In this document: piece after piece, positions 1 to 11,663 of the stretch
Position numbering within the stretch: the first letter of the stretch is position 1
Layout of the letters: each line of letters begins with the position of its first letter
Assembly: GCA_023424585.1 (NCBI GenBank)
Contig: JAFADT010000279.1
Location: 1-22,504 of the forward strand
Source: Pseudomonadota bacterium
GTDB lineage: Bacteria > Myxococcota > Myxococcia > Myxococcales > Myxococcaceae
Direction of reading: 5' to 3'
DNA length: 22,504 nt
The notes under the pieces: generated by a model
What the model saw: the letters and a program-made list of their open reading frames with translations, nothing else
Database searches by the model: none
Told to the model about the DNA's origin: nothing
Translations under genes and position numbers: made by a program

Positions 1-115
<115 letters not shown>

Positions 116-125
116 TCTTTTCTTG

Positions 126-160
126 AAAGCCCCTGTCGCCTTCCTGGCGCCAGGGGCTTT
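126..160 (+). terminator. Intrinsic terminator of the rRNA operon
   Basis: A perfect 10-bp inverted repeat, AAAGCCCCTG at 126-135 and CAGGGGCTTT at 151-160, encloses a short inner CGCC/GGCG stem. The right arm runs into a T-rich stretch (CTTTCTCTTT). It starts about ten bases after the 5S rRNA end, as expected for the end of an rRNA operon. Confidence 0.88.
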
Positions 161-390
161 CTCTTTGCGGGCTTGCTTCCCCAGCAACGCCGCCTGCCTT
201 GAGCGTCGCTCCGCGCTCGCCTGGAGGCCCGTCCCGCTCCAGAACCGAGAGGGGCCTGATCGCGCGGACCGTGCAGCTGGCCCCGCCGTGAGGGCTTGCT
301 GGGGCGGGCCTGGGACGTGGGTGGGTCAGTTCTGGGGCGAGGGGAGGCCAAGTTCTCGGATTCCTTGGGGAATCGCGTCATCGTGGATGT

Positions 391-419
391 TTGACCGCCG
401 TTGCCACTGGATCTAGAGT
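391..419 (+). promoter_or_regulatory. Putative sigma-70-type promoter of the kinase gene
   Basis: TTGACC at 391-396 and TAGAGT at 414-419 are separated by 17 bp. The -35 box matches TTGACA at five of six positions and the -10 box matches TATAAT at four of six. Transcription would start near 426, giving a leader of about 60 bases before the kinase start at 489. The rest of the gene-free stretch 161-488 shows nothing I recognise. The call rests on consensus matching only. Confidence 0.5.
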
Positions 420-488
420 CACTGCTCCCCCCGGTCTGCGCACCGCCTGCCGCGGTCCGTACTCGCCGGCGCCGGGCAGCCCCGCGAG

Positions 489-3278
<2,790 letters not shown>

Positions 3279-3394
3279 ACGAACGCACTGCGCCATGGGG
3301 CATCTTGCGCCCCTGGCGATTGTTGAGCAGGGATGTCGGGGGGCAAGCTATGACGCCTCGCCCACGACGCTCCTTACGTTGAGGTGATGTGTCC

Positions 3395-4765
3395 ATGAGC
3401 ACGATGTCCACTCGAGGCAAGCCGGACGCTGGCCCCGCGCAGCAGCCTTTCACCTATCCCCTTCGCAAGGAGTTCGTGGAGCCCGACTGGCGGCGCATCC
3501 CGGGCTACAAGGACGTCACCGCGGCGGAGTGGGAGAGCTCGGTGTGGCAGCGTAAGCACACCGTGAAGAACCTGCGCGAGCTGAAGGCCGCGCTCGGGCC
3601 GCTGCTGCCGGACGACCTGGCCGCGAGCATGGAGCTGGATCAGAAGGACCGGGCGACGATGTCCATCCTCGTCCCGCCCCAGATGCTCAACACCATGAAC
3701 CTGGAGGACCTGTGGAGCGACCCGGTCCGCAGGTACATGCTGCCGGCGATCGCCGACCGCCGCACGGACTGGCCCAACCACCCTCGCGCCAGCCGTGACA
3801 GCCTCCACGAGGCGGACATGTGGGTCGTCGAGGGCCTGACGCACCGCTATCCGACGAAGGTGCTGGCGGAGATGCTGCCCACGTGCCCGCAGTACTGCGG
3901 CCACTGCACGCGCATGGACCTGGTGGGCAACGACGTCCCGCAGGTGTCCAAGCACAAGTTCGCGACGGGGCAGAAGGAACGCTACGAGCAGATGCTGGAC
4001 TACCTGCGCCGCACGCCCACCGTGCGCGACGTGGTGGTGTCCGGCGGCGACATCGCGAACCTGCCCATCCAGGCGCTGGAGCCGTTCGTCAGCGCGCTGA
4101 TGGACATCCCGAACATCCGCGACATCCGCCTGGCGTCCAAGGGGCTGATGGCGCTGCCGCAGCACTTCCTCCAGGACAACGTGCTGGCGGGGCTGGACCG
4201 GCTGGCGAAGAAGGCCGTGGAGCGCGGGGTGGACCTGGCGATGCACACGCACGTCAACCACGCGCAGCAGCTCACGCCGCTGGTGGGCAAGGCGGTGCGC
4301 AAGCTGCTCGACATGGGCTTCCGCGACGTGCGCAACCAGGGCGTGCTCCTGCGCGGCGTGAACGACAGCCCGAAGGCGCTGCTGGACCTGTGCTTCACGC
4401 TGCTCGACCACGCGAAGATCCTGCCGTACTACTTCTACATGTGCGACATGATCCCCAACAGCGAGCACTGGCGGCTGTCGGTGGCGCAGGCCCAGAAGCT
4501 CCAGCACGACATCATGGGCTACATGCCGGGCTTCGCCACGCCGCGCATCGTCTGTGACGTGCCGTTCGTGGGGAAGCGCTGGGTGCACCAGGTGGCGGAG
4601 TACGACCGCGAGCGCGGCATCTCCTACTGGACCAAGAACTACCGCACGAGCGTGGAAGCGAACGACGCCGGCGCACTTGATCGGAAGTACGAGTACTTCG
4701 ATCCCATCGACACGCTGCCGGAGTCCGGCCAGGCGTGGTGGCGGGATCAGCCCAAGGCGGCGTGA
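3395..4765 (+). CDS. Divergent KamA-family radical SAM aminomutase-like protein
   Basis: A radical SAM protein related to lysine 2,3-aminomutase, a family that moves an amino group from C2 to C3 using a [4Fe-4S] cluster, SAM and PLP. The cluster motif CPQYCGHC is at residues 164-171 (C164, C168, C171). The family's PLP-lysine segment, normally PGGGGK, reads PFVGK here (K394, with D388 upstream), one residue short and lacking the glycine run. The substrate-side Asp in YMCDM is retained. No C-terminal cysteine motif for zinc is seen. I chose ATG 3395 because GAGG at 3381-3384 is well placed for it; GTG 3389 would sit too close. The gene overlaps the next paralogue by one base, so the two are probably made together. 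The substrate is unknown and need not be lysine. Confidence 0.85.
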   Translation: MSTMSTRGKPDAGPAQQPFTYPLRKEFVEPDWRRIPGYKDVTAAEWESSVWQRKHTVKNLRELKAALGPLLPDDLAASMELDQKDRATMSILVPPQMLNTMNLEDLWSDPVRRYMLPAIADRRTDWPNHPRASRDSLHEADMWVVEGLTHRYPTKVLAEMLPTCPQYCGHCTRMDLVGNDVPQVSKHKFATGQKERYEQMLDYLRRTPTVRDVVVSGGDIANLPIQALEPFVSALMDIPNIRDIRLASKGLMALPQHFLQDNVLAGLDRLAKKAVERGVDLAMHTHVNHAQQLTPLVGKAVRKLLDMGFRDVRNQGVLLRGVNDSPKALLDLCFTLLDHAKILPYYFYMCDMIPNSEHWRLSVAQAQKLQHDIMGYMPGFATPRIVCDVPFVGKRWVHQVAEYDRERGISYWTKNYRTSVEANDAGALDRKYEYFDPIDTLPESGQAWWRDQPKAA

Positions 4766-6000
4766 TGGATTCCTCCGCGGGCGCCATGGCGCCCCTGTCG
4801 TCCCCTCGTCCCTCGCTCAGCGCGGAGGGGCGGGCCCGGTTGTTCCCCTCCGCGACCGACGCGGAGTGGGCGGACTGGCGCTGGCAGCAGCGTCACTCGG
4901 TGCGCAACCTGGAGCAGCTGGAGCGCTACGTGCGCCTGACCCCGGAGGAGCGCGCCGGGGTGCAGGAGACGTCCTCGCTGTTCCGCATCGGCATCAGTCC
5001 GTACTACCTGTCCCTCATCGACCCGGAGCACGCGTCGTGTCCGGTGCGCATGCAGTCCATCCCGGTGCGCGCGGAGGCCCGGGTGCGACCCGGGGAGCTG
5101 GCGGATCCGCTCGGCGAGGACAAGACGCGCCCGGAGGAGTGCATCGTCCACAAGTATCCGGACCGGGTGCTGTTCCTGGCCATCGATACGTGCTCGGTCT
5201 ACTGCCGCCACTGCACGCGGCGGCGCATCACCAAGGGCGGCGAGGCGGAGCTCACCAAGGACCAGATGCGCCGGGGCATCGACTACGTGCGCAGCCACCC
5301 CGAGGTGCGCGACGTGCTCATCTCCGGAGGCGACCCGTTCCTCTTGAGCGAGGAGCGGCTGGAGTCGCTGCTCGCGCCGCTGAGCGAGATTCCCCACGTG
5401 GAGATGATCCGCATCGGGACGCGGGTGCCGGTGGTGCTGCCCATGCGCGTCACGGACTCGCTGGCGCGCCTGCTGCGCCGCTACGCGCCCGTCTACGTCA
5501 TCACCCACTTCAACCACCCGAAGGAAGTGACGCCCGAGGCGCGCGAGGCGTGCGAGCGGCTGGTGGACCACGGCGTGCCGGTGGAGAACCAGGCGGTGCT
5601 GATGCGGCAGCTCAACTCGGACGCGCGCATCATCAAGGAGCTGTCGCACGTGCTCCTGCGCAGCCGCGTGCGGCCGTACTACCTGCACCAGATGGATGTC
5701 GCGGAGGGCTGCGAGCACCTGCGCACGCCCATCGCCAAGGGGCTGGAGATCCTCGAGCAGCTCCGCGGGCACACCAGCGGGCTCGCGGTGCCGCACCTCG
5801 CGGTGGACCTGCCGGGCGGGGGAGGGAAGGTCACCCTCCAGCCCGACTACGTCGTCGAGCGGGGCGCGCGCGAGACGCTGTTCCGCAACTACAAGGGCGA
5901 GACCTACGCGTATCCGGAGCCGGAGGAGACCGACTGCTCCTGCCCCTACGACGAGGTGTGGCAGGCGCGGTCGCGGGAGCTTGGCATCCGGGGCCGCTGA
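4765..6000 (+). CDS. Lysine 2,3-aminomutase-like radical SAM enzyme (KamA family)
   Basis: Closer to classical lysine 2,3-aminomutase than its upstream neighbour. It has CSVYCRHCTRRR (C143, C147, C150) for the [4Fe-4S] cluster and DLPGGGGK with the PLP lysine at K355 and an Asp at D348. In characterised enzymes the equivalent Asp and the one in HQMDV contact the substrate amino group. The C-terminal zinc site is only partly conserved: CSC is present, but the third cysteine of the usual C-x-C-x2-C appears to be Asp. The start is the ATG in TGATG, sharing one base with the preceding stop, with AAGG at 4754-4757 as ribosome binding site. The full-length C-terminal PLP segment argues against the shorter EF-P-modifying EpmB. 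Likely product: a beta-amino acid such as beta-lysine; no acetyltransferase partner (AblB) is nearby. Confidence 0.87.
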   Translation: MDSSAGAMAPLSSPRPSLSAEGRARLFPSATDAEWADWRWQQRHSVRNLEQLERYVRLTPEERAGVQETSSLFRIGISPYYLSLIDPEHASCPVRMQSIPVRAEARVRPGELADPLGEDKTRPEECIVHKYPDRVLFLAIDTCSVYCRHCTRRRITKGGEAELTKDQMRRGIDYVRSHPEVRDVLISGGDPFLLSEERLESLLAPLSEIPHVEMIRIGTRVPVVLPMRVTDSLARLLRRYAPVYVITHFNHPKEVTPEAREACERLVDHGVPVENQAVLMRQLNSDARIIKELSHVLLRSRVRPYYLHQMDVAEGCEHLRTPIAKGLEILEQLRGHTSGLAVPHLAVDLPGGGGKVTLQPDYVVERGARETLFRNYKGETYAYPEPEETDCSCPYDEVWQARSRELGIRGR

Positions 6001-6033
6001 TGGCCCCGGAGGTCGTCCGGTGTCGCGGCGGGG

Positions 6034-6621
6034 TTACCTGCCGCGGCGCGAGGACTTGGACGACTTGCGGCTGATGGACCGCTTCGGCGTGCCGGCGTTG
6101 TCGCCAATCTCCACGACCGGGGCCCCCGTCATGCTGTCCAGGTTGCTGTCGACGTCGACGGACGGCTCCGCGTCCTCCGTGGACTCCAGCTCCACGGGGT
6201 CCGCGTCGCTGAAGCCCTGCTGGATGTGGACCTCGCCGTCGCCCTTGCGCTTCTTCGCCTCGGCTTCCTTCTCCGCCTTCTCCTTGTCGTCGAGCCGCTT
6301 GGCCTCGTTGGCGACGCGCTGGTTGTCCTCGGGCGTCATCCGGGCCGTGAAGGTGGCGAACTCCTTCGCGGAGACGCCGTGCTTCTCCATGACCTTGGCG
6401 GCTTCCTTCTGCTGGTCGCGGATGGCCTGGCCCCGCTCGGCGTTGCTCATCTCCGACGGCTTGCGGTTGCCGTGCTCGGCGTTCACCTTGGCCTCGGCCG
6501 CGGCCTCATCGCGCTGGATGGCCGCCACCTTCTCCGGCGTCAGGCCCTCCTCCTCCGCGAGGGCAGGGGTCGCCAGCACGAGCGACGAAGCAGCGAGCAT
6601 CAATGAGAGTCGGGTGGTCAT
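6034..6621 (-). CDS. Secreted charged helical protein of unknown function
   Basis: No family recognised. The 195-aa product begins with a clear signal peptide (about residues 1-22, cleavage after ALA), so it is exported, probably to the periplasm. The mature part is rich in Lys, Glu, Gln and Ala and likely helical or coiled-coil at about 25-130. An acidic stretch (about 135-170) follows, and the last 15 residues are strongly basic and serine-rich. The start is well supported by GAGGAG six bases upstream of the ATG. It is the third and last gene of a minus-strand cluster, 63 bp after the Cys-rich lipoprotein gene, and converges with the aminomutase gene, whose stop is 33 bp away. Confidence 0.82.
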   Translation of the reverse strand: MTTRLSLMLAASSLVLATPALAEEEGLTPEKVAAIQRDEAAAEAKVNAEHGNRKPSEMSNAERGQAIRDQQKEAAKVMEKHGVSAKEFATFTARMTPEDNQRVANEAKRLDDKEKAEKEAEAKKRKGDGEVHIQQGFSDADPVELESTEDAEPSVDVDSNLDSMTGAPVVEIGDNAGTPKRSISRKSSKSSRRGR

Positions 6622-6684
6622 GGGGAGGCTCCTCGATCCGACCCATCATAGGCACGGAGTCCGGGCCCGCGCATGGCTCGTTCT

Positions 6685-7020
6685 TCAGGGCGCCTGACAC
6701 CGCGCGCAGCCGTCGCCCGCGCCCGCGCACTGCTCGCGGGCCCTGGCGCAGCGCGGCGGGAGGTCGTCCCGGTCCGACTGCTTCTCCACGAGCCCGCAGA
6801 GCTCCTCCGCCGTGGCGCACGTCCTCGCGGAGACGTCGCATTGCTCCGCGCACGTCAGGTCGTCGCCCTGCTCGCGAGCGCGCAGCTCGTCGAGGCGGGC
6901 CTCGAGGCCGTCGATGGCCGCGTCGTCGTCCCCGGCCACCCGGGTGTCCACGTGCTTCGCGCAGGCCGTCAGGGTGACTGCCGCGGTGAGGAGGGCCAGC
7001 CAGGACCAGGTCGCTCGCAT
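6685..7020 (-). CDS. Small cysteine-rich lipoprotein
   Basis: A 111-aa predicted lipoprotein. The signal ends in the lipobox LTAC with the acylated cysteine at position 20. The mature protein holds eight further cysteines (57, 61, 68, 75, 91, 98, 105, 108), an even number consistent with four disulfides or a metal site, after a short predicted helix at about 35-50. It follows the membrane-anchored helix-turn-helix gene by 38 bp and precedes the charged secreted protein. An in-frame ATG at 7032 would add four residues (MGRP); I prefer 7020 because it gives a normal signal peptide length, but neither start has a strong ribosome binding site. Function unknown; the family was not recognised. Confidence 0.75.
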   Translation of the reverse strand: MRATWSWLALLTAAVTLTACAKHVDTRVAGDDDAAIDGLEARLDELRAREQGDDLTCAEQCDVSARTCATAEELCGLVEKQSDRDDLPPRCARAREQCAGAGDGCARCQAP

Positions 7021-7058
7021 GGGCCTACCCATACGCGCCCGCTCGTGGCCGCGTCCAG

Positions 7059-7607
7059 TCAGCGGCGTTCGGGGGAGCGCATGCGGCGCTCGGGGCGGGG
7101 CTCCGGCTCCGGGGGGCGGCTCCAGTAGAGCCAGGCCGTCAGGGCCAGGAGCGCGGCCACCGCCAGCCTCCGCAGCCACTCCTCCCGCGCCTGCGTGGGT
7201 GAGTCCGCGTCGGCCTGCGCGGCCCGGTCCAGCGCGGCCTCTACCTCCGGCCCCACCTCCCGCACCCGCCGGCACAGCCAGGCCAGGGGCGCGAGCGCCA
7301 CCGGCACGGGCGCGGTGTCCTTCTCCACGGCCAGGGCCAGCATCCGCTCCCAGGCGCTGGCCTCCTCCGCGCTCTCGGGCGGCCTCGCGGGCTGGCCCAG
7401 CCGCCGCGCCAGGGCCACCGCCGAGCGGAGCAGGAGCACCGAGAAGGCGTCGCTTGAGATCCCGTACCAGGCCGCGGCCTCCGCCAGGGGGCGGCGCTCC
7501 ACGAGCCGGCGGATCAGCACGGCGGCCGTGCGGGGCTCCAGCGCGCGGAGGGCCTCGGCGAGGGCGTCGGGGGACAGGCGGGCGGCGTCGGGAGCTGAGG
7601 CGGTCAC
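7059..7607 (-). CDS. Sigma-region-4-like HTH protein with C-terminal membrane anchor
   Basis: A 182-aa protein of unusual build. Residues about 12-70 resemble sigma-70 region 4: a helix with ALRALEPRTAAVLIRRLVE, then LAEAAAWYGISSDAFSVLLL, which fits the helix-turn-helix that reads -35 elements. No region 2 is present, so it is not a complete ECF sigma factor. A hydrophobic segment at about 147-162 (RLAVAALLALTAWLYW) forms a single C-terminal membrane helix, followed by a short Pro/Arg-rich tail. The predicted form is a DNA-binding domain held at the inner membrane. The start is GTG with GGAG four bases upstream; a nearby ATG at 7617 is in another frame. It leads the three-gene minus-strand cluster and is divergent from the SpoIID-domain gene. 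Assignment to the sigma fold is by eye. Confidence 0.72.
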   Translation of the reverse strand: MTASAPDAARLSPDALAEALRALEPRTAAVLIRRLVERRPLAEAAAWYGISSDAFSVLLLRSAVALARRLGQPARPPESAEEASAWERMLALAVEKDTAPVPVALAPLAWLCRRVREVGPEVEAALDRAAQADADSPTQAREEWLRRLAVAALLALTAWLYWSRPPEPEPRPERRMRSPERR

Positions 7608-7685
7608 TGGGCTCCATTCTGCGGCATCCGCCCGGGGTTTTCGCGCGCGGTTCCAGGGGAGCTGGCCGGTCGCCCGGCCGATTTC

Positions 7686-7713
7686 TTGAGGCGGATCGCC
7701 CGGCCCCTAGACT
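7686..7713 (+). promoter_or_regulatory. Possible sigma-70-type promoter for the SpoIID-domain gene
   Basis: TTGAGG at 7686-7691 and TAGACT at 7708-7713 are 16 bp apart. Each box matches its consensus at four of six positions. Transcription would begin about at the ATG at 7722, and no Shine-Dalgarno is seen there, so a leaderless mRNA is possible. The TTG of the -35 box is itself an in-frame start codon, which would be the alternative reading. Confidence 0.3.
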
Positions 7714-7721
7714 GTTGGACC

Positions 7722-8828
7722 ATGTTGCAACGTGTGGCACTGCTGCTGCTCCTGCTCGCGTCGTCGCGGGCGTTCGCCGTGGAGACGATGCGCATTGCCA
7801 TGGACGACCCCGGCGACGAGGTCCGCGTGAGCGGCCGGGGCCTGGGCTTCGGCCCCGACGCCGAGGACGGGCGCTATGTCGCCGTTGCCTCGGGGCAGGC
7901 CACCGTGCGCCGCCGCAACGGCAAGCTGGAGGTCAACGGCGCGCCGGTGGTGGGGGACGCCATCCGCTTCCGGGGGGGCCTGGAGTCCTCCGACGCGGGC
8001 GGCCCCGGCGACGAGCCCCTCAAGGCGGGCACCGCGCAGGTTCGCGGCGACGTCGTCGTACGCCTCTTCAAGAACGGCCTCCAGCTCATCAACGTCATTC
8101 CCCTGGAGGACTACCTGGCGGCGGTGCTCGGCAGCGAGATGCCCGTGTCCTTCCCGCTGGAGGCCCTCAAGGCCCAGGCCGTGGCCGCCCGGACCTACGC
8201 GCTCCAGAAGAAGCTGGAGGCCTATGGCGCCGCGTTCCACATGGGCAGCAGCGTGCTCCACCAGGTGTACGGCGGGGTGAATCGCGAGGACGCCAAGACC
8301 CGCGCCGCCGTGGACGCGACCCGCGGCGAGGTGCTCACGTACGACCTGGCCCCCATCGAGGCGTACTTCCACGCCTCGTGCGGGGGGCACACCGAGTCCG
8401 GCCAGGACGCCCTCCAGCGGAACCTGCCGTACCTGAAGCCCGTCGACTGCCCCTGCGGCAAGCTGCCCGCCAGCCGCTGGTCCGCGACCCTCTCCGAGGC
8501 GGAGCTGCGCGGCGCGCTGAAGGCCCCGCCGGGGGGCATGCGGGTCACCGGCCGCACGCCCACGCACCGGGTTACGCGCGTGACGCTGTCGGATGGCACC
8601 GTGGTGGACGGCGTGCAGTTCCGCCGCAAGCTGGGCTACACGCGCCTCAAGAGCCTGGACTTCGACGTGGAAGCCTCCGGCAAGAACTACGTCTTCACCG
8701 GGCGTGGCTACGGCCACGGGGCGGGGCTGTGCCAGTGGGGCGCCAAGGCCTTCGCCGACCAGGGCAAGACGTACCGGGAGATCCTCTCCCACTACTACCC
8801 GGGCGCCGAGTTCCAACAGCTCTACTGA
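7722..8828 (+). CDS. SpoIID/LytB-domain exported protein (putative peptidoglycan lytic enzyme)
   Basis: A 368-aa exported protein with a SpoIID/LytB domain. The signal peptide covers about residues 1-20 (leucine run, cleavage near AFA). The signature PLEDYLAAVLGSEMP is present; E139 in SEMP corresponds to the catalytic glutamate of the SpoIID lytic transglycosylase, which cuts peptidoglycan strands lacking stem peptides. The following LKAQAVAARTYAL, HASCGGHTES and the C-terminal GRGYGHGAGLCQWGA motifs are also typical. CGGH may contribute the metal site described in some SpoIID proteins. The ATG at 7722 is chosen because the signal peptide starts there. queA begins 51 bp downstream on the same strand and could be co-transcribed. 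The family is best known from endospore formers; here a role in wall remodelling in a Gram-negative envelope is inferred. Confidence 0.9.
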   Translation: MLQRVALLLLLLASSRAFAVETMRIAMDDPGDEVRVSGRGLGFGPDAEDGRYVAVASGQATVRRRNGKLEVNGAPVVGDAIRFRGGLESSDAGGPGDEPLKAGTAQVRGDVVVRLFKNGLQLINVIPLEDYLAAVLGSEMPVSFPLEALKAQAVAARTYALQKKLEAYGAAFHMGSSVLHQVYGGVNREDAKTRAAVDATRGEVLTYDLAPIEAYFHASCGGHTESGQDALQRNLPYLKPVDCPCGKLPASRWSATLSEAELRGALKAPPGGMRVTGRTPTHRVTRVTLSDGTVVDGVQFRRKLGYTRLKSLDFDVEASGKNYVFTGRGYGHGAGLCQWGAKAFADQGKTYREILSHYYPGAEFQQLY

Positions 8829-8879
8829 CGGCCTCTCCGGTTCCGCGAGGGCGCGGGGGCTGCTACAAGCGCCAACCCC

Positions 8880-11161
<2,282 letters not shown>

Positions 11162-11196
11162 GCGGGCGAAGGGTTTGCCACGCTTCCGGCGTTCAC

Positions 11197-11225
11197 TTGC
11201 TCACATGGGGCGCCCTTGCTAAGAG
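11197..11225 (+). promoter_or_regulatory. Weak candidate promoter upstream of yajC-secDF
   Basis: In the 151-bp gap between tgt and yajC, TTGCTC (11197-11202) and TAAGAG (11220-11225) are 17 bp apart, with a TGC extended -10 element. Each box matches its consensus only at about half the positions. It would allow yajC-secD-secF to be transcribed separately from queA-tgt. The gap also holds a small CGGGT/ACCCG inverted repeat near 11264-11284, of unclear meaning. Confidence 0.25.
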
Positions 11226-11312
11226 GCCACCCTTTCGGATGTTTTGCCCCCACCTGTATGCCGGGTCGGGGCCGCTTACCCGAATCCTTCCTCCCAAACG
11301 ACGAGGCAGTAC

Positions 11313-11663
11313 GTGGCTGACAGTTTCCTGATTCTCGCGCAGGCCGGGGCCGGTTCCCCCCTGGGGACCTTCGGCTTCCTCGCCGTGCTGGTGGCCATCA
11401 TGTACTTCGTGATGATCCGCCCCCAGCAGAAGCAGCTCAAGGAGCACCGCAACCTGCTCGCGGGGCTGAAGAAGGGCGATGACGTCGTGACGTCCGGCGG
11501 CATCCTCGGGCGCATCCACCAGGTGGACGACACCACCGTGACGCTGGAAGTGGCCAGCGGGGTGCGCGTGCGCGTGCTCAAGACGGCCGTCAGTGCGAAG
11601 GGAACCGTTCCGGTGGCGGGCGCCCCGGCGGCGGCCCCCGCTGAGAAGAAGGAGGAGAAGTGA
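11313..11663 (+). CDS. yajC: YajC, preprotein translocase accessory subunit
   Basis: YajC is a small inner-membrane partner of SecDF in the Sec translocase. The 116-aa product has one membrane helix (about residues 18-35, FLAVLVAIMYFVMI), then the hallmark IRPQQKQ, then KKGDDVVTSGGILG and a beta-rich cytosolic domain, ending in an Ala/Lys-rich tail. I chose GTG 11313, with GAGG at 11303-11306 upstream, rather than the longer in-frame opening. The stop overlaps the secD start (TGATG), so secD translation is coupled to it. Confidence 0.95.
   Translation: MADSFLILAQAGAGSPLGTFGFLAVLVAIMYFVMIRPQQKQLKEHRNLLAGLKKGDDVVTSGGILGRIHQVDDTTVTLEVASGVRVRVLKTAVSAKGTVPVAGAPAAAPAEKKEEK

Noticed and set aside
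3297..3313. GGGGC/GCCCC inverted repeat after the kinase stop
   Set aside because: Only a five-base stem and no T-tract; too weak to call a terminator.
3313..3329. Possible sigma-54 promoter before the first aminomutase gene
   Set aside because: It has GG-N10-GC spacing (TGGCGATTGTTGAGCA) but the bases between match the consensus poorly.
11204..11219. TTGCT-containing sigma-54-like sequence before yajC
   Set aside because: Spacing between GG and GC is one base off, which sigma-54 promoters rarely allow.
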